Counted from the first letter of the stretch, positions 9,018-18,550 are shown. The stretch is DNA of 64,000 bases from Streptomyces reniochalinae (GCF_003323735.1 NZ_QOIM01000038.1:248001-312000), one strand, 5' to 3'. Notes: generated by a model not told the origin, from the sequence alone. Translations and numbers: made by a program.

Positions 9018-10100
9018 ATGTCTGACGGCGGACCACCGACCGTCGTGTCGATCGCGGAGCGCGCCGGCGTCTCGATCGCCTCCGTCTCCCGCGTCCTCAA
9101 CGGCGTGGGAGCGCGCCCCGAGACCGTACGGCGGGTCGAGCGGGCCGCGGCCGAGCTCGGCTACGTGCCCAACGCGGTGGCCCAGTCCCTCAAGGGCGGG
9201 CGCACCAAGCAGTTGACGTTCGCCATGCAGGACATCGGCAACCCCGTCTACGTGGCGATGGTCCGCCAGATCCAGGCCGTCACCCGGGCCGCCGGGTACC
9301 GGCTGCTGCTGCACTCCACCGATGCGGTGATCGAGGACGAACTCGCCGTGGTGCGCAGCCTCGGGGACCGCACGAGTGACGGGCTGATCCTGTGCCCGAT
9401 CCGCATCACCCCCGAGCACGTGGAGGTGCTGACGGCGGCGGCCGGACCCGTGGTCGTGATCGGCTCGCTGCCCCGGGGTGTGCCGGTCGACGCGGTGCAG
9501 GCCGACTCGGTGCTCGGCGCCCGGCTGGCCGTCACCCACCTTGTCGAGAGCGGCAGGCGGCGGATCGCGTTCGTCAACGGCCCCCTCGACACGGTGCCGG
9601 GCCACAACCGCCGCCAGGGCTACCTCAAGGCGCTCGCCGAGGGCGGCATCGTGCCGGATCCGGAGCTGGAGCGCGCCACCTCCTTCGGGCTGGGCGCCGG
9701 ACGCGAGGCGCTGCACGACCTGCTCGACGCGGGCGCGGCCCCCGACGCCGTCTTCTGCGCCAACGACCAGCTCGCCCTCGGCGCTGCGCAGGCCGCACAC
9801 GAGCGGGGCCTGCGCATACCCGAGGAGATGGCCGTCGTCGGCATGGACGACAGCGACCTCGCCCGCGCCTGCTGGCCGCCGCTGAGCAGCGTGGACCTCG
9901 GCTCCGAGGAGCGCGGCAGGGCCGCGGCGCGCATGCTGCTGGAGCGGCTGTCCGACACCCCCGACGAACGGCCGGGCCCCGGCCCCGAAGCGCCACGCGC
10001 CGGCGCGGCGCGGCGCGTGACCACGGCGCCCCGGCTGGTCGTCCGCGCCTCGTCGGCCCCGTCCGCTCCCGCGACCACGGCGAGAGGCGGTGCCCGGTGA
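9018..10100 (+). CDS. LacI-family transcriptional regulator
   Basis: This is a 360-aa DNA-binding repressor. An N-terminal LacI helix-turn-helix spans about residues 8-30 (TVVSIAERAGVSIASVSRVL) with the hinge helix after it. A periplasmic-binding-protein-like sensor domain covers about 65-325 and ends in a low-complexity Ala/Pro/Arg tail of about 35 residues. The ATG at 9018 follows AGGGGA; an in-frame start further upstream would run through the operators and is unlikely. It heads the operon, and its stop overlaps the next GTG by 4 bases. Two palindromes directly upstream are its likely binding sites. The effector should be the imported substrate of the adjacent transporter or a breakdown product, but its identity is not visible. 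Confidence 0.93.
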   Translation: MSDGGPPTVVSIAERAGVSIASVSRVLNGVGARPETVRRVERAAAELGYVPNAVAQSLKGGRTKQLTFAMQDIGNPVYVAMVRQIQAVTRAAGYRLLLHSTDAVIEDELAVVRSLGDRTSDGLILCPIRITPEHVEVLTAAAGPVVVIGSLPRGVPVDAVQADSVLGARLAVTHLVESGRRRIAFVNGPLDTVPGHNRRQGYLKALAEGGIVPDPELERATSFGLGAGREALHDLLDAGAAPDAVFCANDQLALGAAQAAHERGLRIPEEMAVVGMDDSDLARACWPPLSSVDLGSEERGRAAARMLLERLSDTPDERPGPGPEAPRAGAARRVTTAPRLVVRASSAPSAPATTARGGAR

Positions 10101-11095
10101 GCACGGCCTCCCCCGCGTCGCTCGGCGACGAGACGACAGGCGCCCTCCCCGCGGCCCGGAGCGGCGGGAGGGGCGGGCGCGGTACCCCGCCGCCACGCAC
10201 CCCCGCGGCCCGCAAGCGCCTCCTCGGACTCGACCACGGCGCCTGGTTCCTGCTGCTGCCCGCGCTGCTGCCGATCCTGGTGCTGAGCGTGGGACCGCTG
10301 CTGTACGCCATCTCGCTCTCCTTCACCGACGCCCAGTTCGGGCGGACCGTGGAGACCGACTTCATCGGCGCCACCAACTTCGCCGACCTGCGCCTGGACT
10401 CGCTGTTCTGGGACTCGTTCCGCATCGGCCTGGTGTGGGCGGTGGCCGTCACCGCGCTGCAACTGGTGCTGGCGCTGGGGCTGGCGCTGCTGCTCAACCA
10501 GAACCTGCGCTTCCGCTGGCTGGCCCGCACGCTGGCGCTGGTGCCCTGGGCGATGCCGGAGGTCGTGGTCGGCATCATGTGGCGGCTCGTCTACCACCAG
10601 GACGCCGGCATCCTCAACAAGACGCTGCGGCAGCTCGGGCTTATCGGTGAAAACGTCGACTGGCTGACGAACCTCTCCCTCGCGCTGCCCGCCGTCATCC
10701 TCGTCGGCGTGTGGGCGGGCATGCCGCAGACCACCGTCGTGCTGCTGGCCGGGCTGCAGAACGTGCCCCACGAGCTGACGGAGGCCGCGCAGCTGGACGG
10801 CGCCGGGGTGTGGCGGCGGTTCACCTCGGTGACCTGGCCCGCGCTCAAGCCGGTGGCGGTGGCGATGACCGCGCTGAACTTCATCTGGAACTTCAACTCC
10901 TTCGGCCTGGTCTACGTGCTCACCCAGGGCGGGCCGGGCGGCCAGACGCGGCTGCCGATGCTCTTCGCCTACGAGGAGGCCTTCACGTACGGCCAGTTCG
11001 GCTACGCCGCCGCGATGGGCGTCGTGATGATCGCCGTCGTCGCCGTGTTCCTCACGGTGTTTTTGCGCAAGCGCCTCAAGGAGGACGCCATATGA
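10097..11095 (+). CDS. ABC sugar-type transporter permease (MalF/UgpA-like)
   Basis: This 332-aa inner-membrane protein is the first of two permeases of a CUT1-type carbohydrate importer. A hydrophilic N-terminus of about 45 residues is followed by about six membrane segments. A binding-protein-dependent transport loop with the EAA motif is visible as ELTEAAQLDGAGVWRRF, which docks the ATPase. It starts at GTG 10097, overlapping the regulator stop (GTGA), and its own stop overlaps the next ATG (ATGA), so translation is coupled throughout. No ATPase is encoded in this operon; streptomycetes often use the shared MsiK ATPase for such importers, which would explain this. The substrate is unknown. 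Confidence 0.93.
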   Translation: MSTASPASLGDETTGALPAARSGGRGGRGTPPPRTPAARKRLLGLDHGAWFLLLPALLPILVLSVGPLLYAISLSFTDAQFGRTVETDFIGATNFADLRLDSLFWDSFRIGLVWAVAVTALQLVLALGLALLLNQNLRFRWLARTLALVPWAMPEVVVGIMWRLVYHQDAGILNKTLRQLGLIGENVDWLTNLSLALPAVILVGVWAGMPQTTVVLLAGLQNVPHELTEAAQLDGAGVWRRFTSVTWPALKPVAVAMTALNFIWNFNSFGLVYVLTQGGPGGQTRLPMLFAYEEAFTYGQFGYAAAMGVVMIAVVAVFLTVFLRKRLKEDAI

Positions 11096-11997
11096 GCGCC
11101 ACGAGCAGCGCCGGAGCGCCGACCGCGCGCACGAGCGCGCCTTCCGAGGGACACGGGCGGCGGCGCACCCTTCGGCTCGCGGGCCGCACCGGACAGTACG
11201 CCGGGCTCCTGTGCTACCTCGTCTTCCTCGCCTTCCCCCTGGTGTGGCTGGTCTCCACCTCCTTCAAGTCACCGCAGGAGCTGGGCAGGATCGACCCGAC
11301 GTGGCTGCCGCGCCATCCCACGCTGGAGAACTTCCGCGCCGCCTTCGAGGCCCAGCCGCTGGCCCGCTCGGCGCTCAACAGCCTGATCGTGGCGGGCGGC
11401 GCCACCCTCGTCTCCGTGGCGCTCGCCGTGCCCGCCGCCTACGCCCTGGTGCGCCACCGCTCCCGGGTGAGCACGGCCGCCAACGGGTGGGTGCTGGTCA
11501 GCCAGATGTTCCCGTTCGTGCTGGTGATCATCCCGCTCTTCCTCGTCCTGAAGAACCTGCACCTGGTCAACTCTCTCGGCGGGCTGATCATCGTCTACGT
11601 CGTCTGGAACCTGCCGTTCTCGCTGTGGATGCTCCAGGGCTACGTCAAGGCGGTGCCCGTCTCGCTGGAGGAGGCCGCCGCGGTGGACGGGGCGAGCAGG
11701 CCGCGCATCCTGCGCAGTGTCGTGCTGCCCCTGCTGGCGCCCGGCCTCGTGGCGACGCTGATGTTCTCCTTCGTCACCGCCTGGAACGAGTTCTTCTTCG
11801 CCCTCGTTTTGCTCAAGTCCCCGGAGACCCAGACGATGTCCGTCATCCTCACCCGCTTCCTCGGCGACGAGGGCGTCGCCGACCTGGGCCCGCTGGCCGC
11901 CGCCTCGGTGCTCGCGACGATCCCCAGCCTGCTCTTCTTCGCCCTGCTCCAGCGGCGGCTGGCCTCCGGGATGCTGGCCGGGGCGGTGAAGGGCTGA
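11092..11997 (+). CDS. ABC sugar-type transporter permease (MalG/UgpE-like)
   Basis: This is the 301-aa second permease of the importer, with about six membrane segments. The EAA motif reads SLEEAAAVDGASRPRILRSV at roughly residues 190-210, and a MalG-type C-terminus follows. The ATG at 11092 overlaps the previous stop by 4 bases, and its stop shares one base with the start of the binding protein (TGATG). It would pair with the upstream permease to form the translocation channel. Nothing in it looks damaged. The assignment to the carbohydrate class is by family resemblance. Confidence 0.93.
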   Translation: MSATSSAGAPTARTSAPSEGHGRRRTLRLAGRTGQYAGLLCYLVFLAFPLVWLVSTSFKSPQELGRIDPTWLPRHPTLENFRAAFEAQPLARSALNSLIVAGGATLVSVALAVPAAYALVRHRSRVSTAANGWVLVSQMFPFVLVIIPLFLVLKNLHLVNSLGGLIIVYVVWNLPFSLWMLQGYVKAVPVSLEEAAAVDGASRPRILRSVVLPLLAPGLVATLMFSFVTAWNEFFFALVLLKSPETQTMSVILTRFLGDEGVADLGPLAAASVLATIPSLLFFALLQRRLASGMLAGAVKG

Positions 11998-13346
11998 TGC
12001 GCCGCGCACCGAGGGGTACGCGCGCGACCGTCCGCGCCGCGACCGCGGCCCTGCTGGCCTGCGCCCTGCTCACCTCCTGCGCGGGCGGCGGCGAGGGCGA
12101 GGGCGAGGGCACCGTCACCCTGGACTACTACAGCCTCGCCTGGCAGAAGGAGTCCGTCGCCGCGAACAAGAAGCTGGTCGCGCGGTGGAACAGGACCCAC
12201 GAGAAGGTGAAGGTCCGCTACGTGCAGGGCGCCTGGGACACCGTCCACGACCAGCTGCTGACCTCCTTCGAGGGCGGCGAGGCGCCCGACGTCATCCACG
12301 ACGACGCCAGCGACCTGACCGACTTCGCCTACGGCGGCTACCTGGCCGACCTGCGCGACTACCTGCCGAAGAAGTCCCGCGCCGCCATCCCGCAGGCCGG
12401 CTGGGACGCCGTGACGATGAACGGCGGACGCGTCTACGGCGTGCCGTTCCTCCAGGAACCCAAGGTGCTCGTCGCCGACAAGAAACTGCTGGAGCGCTCC
12501 GGCGTGCGGATACCGACGGCGCGCCACCCCTGGACGTGGCAGGAGTTCGAGCAGGCCGCGAAGAAGCTGACCCGCGACGAGGACGGCAACGGCAAACCCG
12601 AGCGGTACGGCACTGTGTGGCCGATGAAGGAGCCGGTCAAACAGTCCGTCAACCTCTCACTGTCCACCGGCGGACGCCTCTTCACCCGCGAGCGGACCGG
12701 CGACGGCACCAAGAACACCGTGCGGTTCGCCGAGCGCGACGCGGCCGTCAGCGAGCTCATCCACCGCCAGGTCAACAAGGACCGCACCGCGCCGCGCAGC
12801 GGGCTCGGCATGGGCGGCTCCGACACACTGCCCGGCTTCTTCGCCGGGCGCTACGCGATGGTGCCGCTCAACTTCTCCTTCCGCCAGCAGGTGCAGCAAC
12901 AGGCCCCGGACGGCTTCGAGTGGACCGTGCTGCCGCTGCCGCGCGGTCAGCGCGAGGGCGAGAACGCGCAAGGCGTCGTCCCGCAGACCCTCTCGGTGGC
13001 GCAGGAGAGCGAGCACAAGAAGGCCGCCGCCGACTTCGTCGCCTACATGACCACCCCCGAGCACCAGGCAGCGCTCGCCAAGGGCGACTGGCTGCTGCCC
13101 ACCGCGAAGGAGGCCCTCACGGACCCCGAGATCAACCGGCGCGAGGACGGCTGGCGCACGGGCGCCCGGATCGCCCGCACCCTGCGGCCCTCGCCGACGC
13201 TCGGCGTGCGCGGCTACGCGGAGTGGGCCGACAAGGTCGCCACCCCCGCCTTCCAGCGCTACTACAGAGCCGACACCGGCCTGGAGGCGCTGCGTGACGC
13301 GCTGGTCGACGACGGCAACCTGATCCTCGACCGCTACCAGCGATGA
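11997..13346 (+). CDS. ABC transporter substrate-binding lipoprotein (sugar type)
   Basis: This 449-aa extracellular solute-binding protein (family 1 type) captures the substrate for the two permeases. It has a basic N-terminus, a hydrophobic stretch and a lipobox LTSC with the lipidated Cys28, so it should be anchored to the outer face of the membrane. A short Gly/Glu linker (GEGEGEG) follows the cysteine. The body carries the usual binding-protein features (an aromatic-rich core, and FAGRYAM before the hinge). It starts one base inside the previous stop. Two small hairpins follow the gene. The ligand cannot be read from sequence; the neighbouring hydrolases suggest a glycosylated or ribosylated compound. 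Confidence 0.92.
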   Translation: MRRAPRGTRATVRAATAALLACALLTSCAGGGEGEGEGTVTLDYYSLAWQKESVAANKKLVARWNRTHEKVKVRYVQGAWDTVHDQLLTSFEGGEAPDVIHDDASDLTDFAYGGYLADLRDYLPKKSRAAIPQAGWDAVTMNGGRVYGVPFLQEPKVLVADKKLLERSGVRIPTARHPWTWQEFEQAAKKLTRDEDGNGKPERYGTVWPMKEPVKQSVNLSLSTGGRLFTRERTGDGTKNTVRFAERDAAVSELIHRQVNKDRTAPRSGLGMGGSDTLPGFFAGRYAMVPLNFSFRQQVQQQAPDGFEWTVLPLPRGQREGENAQGVVPQTLSVAQESEHKKAAADFVAYMTTPEHQAALAKGDWLLPTAKEALTDPEINRREDGWRTGARIARTLRPSPTLGVRGYAEWADKVATPAFQRYYRADTGLEALRDALVDDGNLILDRYQR

Positions 13347-13446
13347 CCCAGGTGCGGCGGGAAGAGCACGCGACGGCCCGACCCCCGCCCTCACCCGCCG
13401 CCTGACCCGCACCAGGACCGGCCGCAGGCCGCCAGGTGCCCCCGGT

Positions 13447-13485
13447 TCTCCGCCGTCGCGGCGGAGAGAGTGCGCCCCAGCGCAC
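13447..13485 (+). promoter_or_regulatory. hairpins between transporter and enzyme genes
   Basis: TCTCCGCC (13447-13454) pairs with GGCGGAGA (13460-13467) around a 5-base loop, and a weaker GTGCG/CGCAC hairpin follows at 13470-13485. They lie in the only sizeable gap of the operon (13347-13516). They could trim or stabilise the transporter mRNA relative to the downstream enzymes, or terminate part of the transcripts. Confidence 0.4.
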
Positions 13486-13516
13486 GGCACGGAAAACCGC
13501 ACAGAAAGAGCTCCGC

Positions 13517-14659
13517 ATGAGCGCCGAGCTGTCGGCCGCAGCACCGCCCGCACGATCCGCGTCCTCCGCTCCCTCGCCCGCCCCCTCCTCCGCGCCCGCC
13601 CCCTCCCTGCCGCTCGCTCCTCGCGCCCTGTCCCCCTCACCGACCGACCGCGCCAGGGGCGCGATGGTGGGGCTCGCCGTGGGGGACGCGCTCGGAGCCC
13701 CCGCCGAGAACATGAAACCGTCGCAGATCCGCGAAAGGTGGGGCCGCATCGAGGGGTTCGTCAGCGACGATCCGGCCGGCACGGACGACACCGAGTACGC
13801 CCTCTTCTCCGGGCTGCTGCTCGCCGAGCACGGCTCCGCGCTCACCGTGGAGCACGTGGAGGCGGCCTGGCACCGGTGGATCGCCGACCTGGACGAGGGC
13901 TCCTTCCGCGGTGCGGGCTTCAGCGAGCGCGGCACGCTGGAGAACCTGCGCAGGGGCCTGGCGGCGCCCATCTCGGCGCAGCACCGGCACGCCTGGAGCG
14001 ACGGACTGGCCATGCGGGCCGCGCCGTTCGGGGTGTTCGCCGCGGGGCGGCCCGCCGAAGCCGCACGGCTGGTGGCCATCGACGGCACCGTCAGCCACGA
14101 GGGCGAGGGCATCTACGGCGGCCGTGCGGTGGCCGCGGGTGTCGCGGCGGCCATGGTGAGCGACAGCCCCGGCGCCGCCGTGCAGGCCGCGCTGTCGGTG
14201 ATCCCGGAGAACTCCTGGACCTCCCGCTCCCTCCAACGTGCCGTCTCGGCCGCGCGCCGTGCGCCACTGCGGCCCGACGCGACGCGGCTGAGCGTCGAGC
14301 GCGCCGTGCGCTCGTCCGTCGTCATCGGCGGCTATCCGTGGACGGATCTGGCACCCGAGGCGATCGGGCTCGCGTTCGGCGCGTTCACCGCGGCGCGCGG
14401 CGACTTCACCCACGCGGTGCTCACCGCCGTCAACATGGGCCGCGACGCCGACACCACGGCAGCCGTCGCCGGCGCGCTCGCCGGTGCGCTGCGCGGACAG
14501 GCGGCGATCCCCGAGCGGTGGTCGTCCGCGATCCGTCCCGTACGGGGCAGCTGCCTGCCCGCCATGGCGGGGCGGCACGTACGCGATATCGCCGACCGGC
14601 TCGTGGCCGCCGCCGAAGCGCTGCCCGCCGACTCCGACGCGGCGCGGGACGCCTCATGA
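13517..14659 (+). CDS. ADP-ribosylglycohydrolase-family protein 1
   Basis: This 380-aa member of the DraG/ARH fold hydrolyses N- or O-glycosidic bonds to (ADP-)ribose-like groups using two Mg2+ ions. Both metal sites are intact: GTDDTEY (T89, D90, D91) and GRDADTT (D310, D312, T313). The N-terminal 45 residues are a Ser/Ala/Pro-rich tail not found in the core fold. It starts at the ATG at 13517 (AAAGAG upstream), after a 170-base gap from the transporter. Its stop overlaps the next ARH gene by ATGA. As the first of four tandem paralogues it could act on the imported substrate. Nearby genes do not suggest a protein target or a dinitrogenase system. Confidence 0.88.
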   Translation: MSAELSAAAPPARSASSAPSPAPSSAPAPSLPLAPRALSPSPTDRARGAMVGLAVGDALGAPAENMKPSQIRERWGRIEGFVSDDPAGTDDTEYALFSGLLLAEHGSALTVEHVEAAWHRWIADLDEGSFRGAGFSERGTLENLRRGLAAPISAQHRHAWSDGLAMRAAPFGVFAAGRPAEAARLVAIDGTVSHEGEGIYGGRAVAAGVAAAMVSDSPGAAVQAALSVIPENSWTSRSLQRAVSAARRAPLRPDATRLSVERAVRSSVVIGGYPWTDLAPEAIGLAFGAFTAARGDFTHAVLTAVNMGRDADTTAAVAGALAGALRGQAAIPERWSSAIRPVRGSCLPAMAGRHVRDIADRLVAAAEALPADSDAARDAS

Positions 14660-15894
14660 GCACCACCACCGCCGCGCCCACGAGAGCAGACCTGTCCGGC
14701 GACGACGGCGCGGCCAGGATCGAGGGGCTGCTGCTGGGGCTGGCCGCGGGGGACGCAGCGGGCTGGCCCTCGGGGCGGCACCGCGCCGCCCGGCTGCCGG
14801 ACTGGACCCGCAGGCTGACCCGCGAGCTGGACACCTTCGCCGAACAGAACGCCACCACCACCCTGCCGGTGCCCATCGCGCTCAACCAGCCGCCGGAACC
14901 GCTGCGTCTCGGCCCCTCCGACGACGCCGAGTGGGCCGCCTTCACCGCGTACGCCGTGCTGTCCGCCGACCCGGCGGCGCACAGCGACCTGGCACCCGAC
15001 CAGCGGGTGCGCGCCGCGCTGACCCTGGCGTGGAACGCGCTGGCCGACGAGGTGGCGGCGGCGGCCGAGCGGGCCGAGGAGATCGAGTCGGCGCAGATCC
15101 CGCTGCGCGCCCGCATCTCCGTACGGGCGGGTCTCGGCAACCTCGCCGCCGGGCTGCGGCCCCCGGCGACCGGGCACGACAATCCGCACTACTTCGACGA
15201 CGCCGCCTGCGGGCGCGCCGCCGTGCTGGCCGTCGTCCACCCGGGCGACCCCGCCGCGGCGGCCCGTCTCGCCGAGTTCGACGCCCGCTACACCCAGGAC
15301 GACGACGGCGTGCACGGCGCCCGTGCGATGGCCGCCGCCGTCGCGGTCGCGCTGGCGGGCGGCGAGACGGACGCCTGCGTCGCGGCCGCGCTCGACCAGC
15401 TCCCCGACGGCACCGAGATCCGCCGCAACACGCTGGCGGCCCTGCGGCTGGCGCACGCGGCGCTCAAGGAGAGCGCCGGGCTGCCGGGCAGCGCGTTCGC
15501 GCTGGTCCCCGTGTTGGAGCACGAGATCGTCGACCACGTCTACAGCTACGGCATCGCCGCCGCCGAGACGGTGCCCGTGGCGCTCGCGGTGGCGACCGCG
15601 GCCCGGGGCCGGCTGAGCGAGGCGGTACCGGCCGCCGTGTGCCTGTCCCGGGTCGCCGACTCGGCGCCCGCGCTGACCGGGGCCCTGGCCGGCGCGCTCG
15701 GCGGGGCGCGCGCGGTGCCCGCCTCGTGGCGCGAGAGCTGCCGCAGGCTGTCCGGCTGCGCGCTGCCCCAGTTCGCGGGCGCCGACCTGGTGGAGACGGC
15801 GGGCCGGCTGGCCGCGCACCACCCGGCGCCCACCGACCGCCGTGCGGTCACCGCCCGTCCAGCCCACGCCCCGGAAGGACCCCAGAAGCCATGA
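14656..15894 (+). CDS. ADP-ribosylglycohydrolase-family protein 2, degenerate metal site
   Basis: This 412-aa ARH-fold protein is coupled to its neighbours by ATGA overlaps at both ends. The N-terminal metal motif is partly kept (PSDDAEW; S88, D89, D90). The C-terminal motif, which reads GRDADT in the first paralogue, is here SRVADS: the first metal Asp is Val333, the second is D335, and the Thr is Ser336. Loss of a metal-ligand Asp should weaken or abolish catalysis, so this may be a binding or regulatory subunit, or an enzyme with altered chemistry. The rest of the helical fold is well preserved with no frameshift, which argues against a pseudogene. Confidence 0.8.
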   Translation: MSTTTAAPTRADLSGDDGAARIEGLLLGLAAGDAAGWPSGRHRAARLPDWTRRLTRELDTFAEQNATTTLPVPIALNQPPEPLRLGPSDDAEWAAFTAYAVLSADPAAHSDLAPDQRVRAALTLAWNALADEVAAAAERAEEIESAQIPLRARISVRAGLGNLAAGLRPPATGHDNPHYFDDAACGRAAVLAVVHPGDPAAAARLAEFDARYTQDDDGVHGARAMAAAVAVALAGGETDACVAAALDQLPDGTEIRRNTLAALRLAHAALKESAGLPGSAFALVPVLEHEIVDHVYSYGIAAAETVPVALAVATAARGRLSEAVPAAVCLSRVADSAPALTGALAGALGGARAVPASWRESCRRLSGCALPQFAGADLVETAGRLAAHHPAPTDRRAVTARPAHAPEGPQKP

Positions 15895-17063
15895 GCTCCC
15901 CCACCGCACCCGCCGCGACGCTCTCCCTCACCGAACGGACCGTGGGCTGCCTGGTCGGCGCCGCTGTCGGTGACGCGCTCGGCGGACCCGTCGAGGGCTG
16001 GTCGCCCGCGGCGATCGCCGAGCGGCACGGCGGCCGCGTCCGCGGCATCGTCGAGCCGTTCCACAAGGACGCCTGGCGCACCGCCCGCCCCATCGCCCCG
16101 TACCACAAGGGTGACGGGCACGTCACCGACGACACTCTCATGACGCACGCCCTCGTCCGCGTCTACGAGAAGGTCCGCGACCATCTGGACGCCTACGCCG
16201 TGGCCGACCACCTGGTGCCCGACCTGATCGGCGAGCCCCGCTGGATACCCGAACTGGAAGCCGAGGCGCTGCTGTTGCAGCGGATCTTCCTGGCCGAGAA
16301 GTGGCTGGTCGCGCGGATCCACTACGGGCACGTCGACCCGCGCGAGGCGGGCGTCGGCAACATCGTCAACTGCGGAGCCGCGATGTACATGGCGCCGGTC
16401 GGCGCGGTCAACGCGGGCAACCCGGACGCCGCCTACGCGGAGGCGCTCGATGTGGCCGGCGCCCACCAGTCCTCGTACGGGCGGGAGGCCGCAGGGGTGT
16501 TCGCCGCCGCCGTGGCCGCCGCGTTCCGGCCCGGCGCCACGCCGGAATCCGTCGTCGCCGAGGCGCTGCGGCTCGCCAAGGACGGCACCCGGGCCGCCCT
16601 CGAGGCCGTGAGCGAGACGGCCGCCGGGTACGACGACTGGGAGGCGGCGCTGGCGCCGCTGCGCGAGGCCGTCGCCCCGTTCGACACCGTGGGCGCCGAG
16701 TACCGCAGCCCCTCGCTGGGCGCCCGCCGTCCGTCCCGGCTGCACGCCATCGAGGAGTTGCCGATCGCGATGGGCATGCTGCTGGTGGGCGGCGGCGACT
16801 ACCGCGCCACCGTCCTCGGCTCCGTCAACTACGGCCGCGACTGCGACTCCATCGCCTCCATGAGCGGCGCTCTGGTCGGCGCCCTGCACGGCGAGGCGGC
16901 CGTCCCCGCCGAGTGGAGCGAGGAGATCACCGCGGCCAGCAAGCTGGACCTGCGCTCCCCCGCGCTGTCACTGGCCGCCGTGGCGCGCGACGTGTACGCG
17001 CGCGACGTGGAGCGGCGGCGCGCGCACGAGGCGGCGTTCGAGGCGCTGGCGGGTGCACGATGA
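15891..17063 (+). CDS. ADP-ribosylglycohydrolase-family protein 3
   Basis: This is a 390-aa ARH-fold hydrolase with both metal sites intact: HVTDDTLM (D80, D81) and YGRDCDS (D317, D319, with Ser320 instead of Thr). It starts at the ATG at 15891 with GGAAGGA upstream, and both junctions are ATGA overlaps. It diverges strongly from the first two paralogues outside the motifs; for example, a long insertion around residues 45-75 contains VEPFHKDAW. The four copies are therefore not a recent duplication and probably have distinct roles. An ordered hydrolysis of related glycosidic bonds is an inference only. Confidence 0.88.
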   Translation: MSSPTAPAATLSLTERTVGCLVGAAVGDALGGPVEGWSPAAIAERHGGRVRGIVEPFHKDAWRTARPIAPYHKGDGHVTDDTLMTHALVRVYEKVRDHLDAYAVADHLVPDLIGEPRWIPELEAEALLLQRIFLAEKWLVARIHYGHVDPREAGVGNIVNCGAAMYMAPVGAVNAGNPDAAYAEALDVAGAHQSSYGREAAGVFAAAVAAAFRPGATPESVVAEALRLAKDGTRAALEAVSETAAGYDDWEAALAPLREAVAPFDTVGAEYRSPSLGARRPSRLHAIEELPIAMGMLLVGGGDYRATVLGSVNYGRDCDSIASMSGALVGALHGEAAVPAEWSEEITAASKLDLRSPALSLAAVARDVYARDVERRRAHEAAFEALAGAR

Positions 17064-18550
17064 CGCCCGGGCACGGTGACAGGGCGACGGTGGCACCCGG
17101 CCGCGGGGAGCCGCTGGTCCGGCTGACCTGGGTGCAGCCCGAGGACCTGGTCGGGCACGAGCTGCGGCAGGCGGCGCAGGACGGCCGGGACGCCTCGGAC
17201 GTGGAGCGGCGGTGGCGCGAGGCGGGCGGCGGCCTCGCCCCCGCCAGGGCCGGCGCTTCCCCCGAGCCGGCCTCCCGTCGACTGCGCGCGCTCGCCGGGG
17301 AGTTGCTGGACGAGCTCGCCGGGATCGAGGCGCCCGCCGCCGCGTACGAGCCGACCGGTCTCGACGCGATCCGCGCCGCCTGCCCGGGCTGGCCCGCCCG
17401 ACGCCACCAGGTGCGCGGCGGGTACGCGGAACGGCTGCACGCCGCCTGGCTGGGCCGTGCGGCCGGATGCGTGCTGGGCAAGCCGGTGGAGAAGGTGACC
17501 CTGGAGGGCATCAGGGCGCTGGCCGGGGCCACCGGCAACTGGCCGCTGTCCGGCTGGTTCACCGAGCGCGGCCTCGACGCCGCGACGGCCGCGGCACACC
17601 CGTGGAACCGCCGCTCCGCCGCGACGTCGCTCGCCGAGAACATCGACGGGGCGCCCGAGGACGACGACCTCAACTATCCGCTGCTCGGGGTGGTGCTGCT
17701 GGAGCGGTACGGGCACGGCTTCACCACAGGCGACGTGGCGCGGCTGTGGCTGGACGAACTGCCGGCGGGGCGCACGTTCACGGCCGAGCGGGTGGCGTAC
17801 CGCAACCTGCTGGCCGGCGTCGAGCCGCCGCTCACGGGCGCGTACCGCAACCCGTTCCGCGAGTGGATCGGAGCGCAGATCCGCGCCGACGTCTTCGGCT
17901 GGACCCACCCGGGCGACCCGGGTGCCGCGGCCGAGGCGGCGTGGCGGGACGCCACGCTGACCCATACGGCGAACGGCGTCTACGGGGCCATGTTCGCCGC
18001 CGCGGCGCTCGCCCACGCGGCGGGCCTCGGCGACGGGGCGACGGCGGAGGGGTGCCTGGAGGCGGGGCTGTCCGTCGTCCCGCCCGCTTCGCGGTACGCG
18101 ACCGCCGTCCGCACGGGCATCGCCGCGGCGCGCGAGGCGCCCGACGACTCCCCCGCGGGTTTCGCGCACGTGGTGGACGGGCTGCACGCCGCCTACGGGG
18201 ACCACCACTGGGTCCACGTGCTGCCCAACGCGGCGCTGCTCGCCGCCGCGCTGACCCACGCGCGGGGCGACTTCGAAGGCGCCGTCTGCCGGGTGGTCTC
18301 CGGCGGCTGGGACACCGACTCCAACGGCGCGAGCGCCGGTTCCCTGACGGGGCTGCTCGCCGGAGCGCCCGCGGCCCTCCCCGCCCGCTGGACGGCCCCG
18401 CTGAAGAACCGCCTGGCGACGAGCGTGGGCGGCATGGACGGCATCGGCTTCGACGCGCTGGCGGCCCGTACCCGCGCGCTCGCCGCCACCGCCCCCTCGT
18501 CCCCCTCGTCCCCCTCGTCCCGCGACGCCACAGGAGACGCCACGCCATGA
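17060..18550 (+). CDS. ADP-ribosylglycohydrolase-family protein 4, long form
   Basis: At 496 aa this is the longest of the four. An N-terminal extension of about 120 residues precedes the ARH core, which starts near GGYAERLHAAWLGRAAGCVLG. The metal motifs are PEDDDLNY (D201-D203) and GGWDTDSNG (D418, D420), both apparently functional. The C-terminus ends in a Ser/Pro tail encoded by three 9-bp CCCTCGTCC repeats near 18496-18522. It starts and stops in ATGA overlaps. ARH proteins of this longer type are often annotated near sugar transporters, and a small-molecule substrate seems likelier here than a protein. Confidence 0.87.
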   Translation: MTPGHGDRATVAPGRGEPLVRLTWVQPEDLVGHELRQAAQDGRDASDVERRWREAGGGLAPARAGASPEPASRRLRALAGELLDELAGIEAPAAAYEPTGLDAIRAACPGWPARRHQVRGGYAERLHAAWLGRAAGCVLGKPVEKVTLEGIRALAGATGNWPLSGWFTERGLDAATAAAHPWNRRSAATSLAENIDGAPEDDDLNYPLLGVVLLERYGHGFTTGDVARLWLDELPAGRTFTAERVAYRNLLAGVEPPLTGAYRNPFREWIGAQIRADVFGWTHPGDPGAAAEAAWRDATLTHTANGVYGAMFAAAALAHAAGLGDGATAEGCLEAGLSVVPPASRYATAVRTGIAAAREAPDDSPAGFAHVVDGLHAAYGDHHWVHVLPNAALLAAALTHARGDFEGAVCRVVSGGWDTDSNGASAGSLTGLLAGAPAALPARWTAPLKNRLATSVGGMDGIGFDALAARTRALAATAPSSPSSPSSRDATGDATP

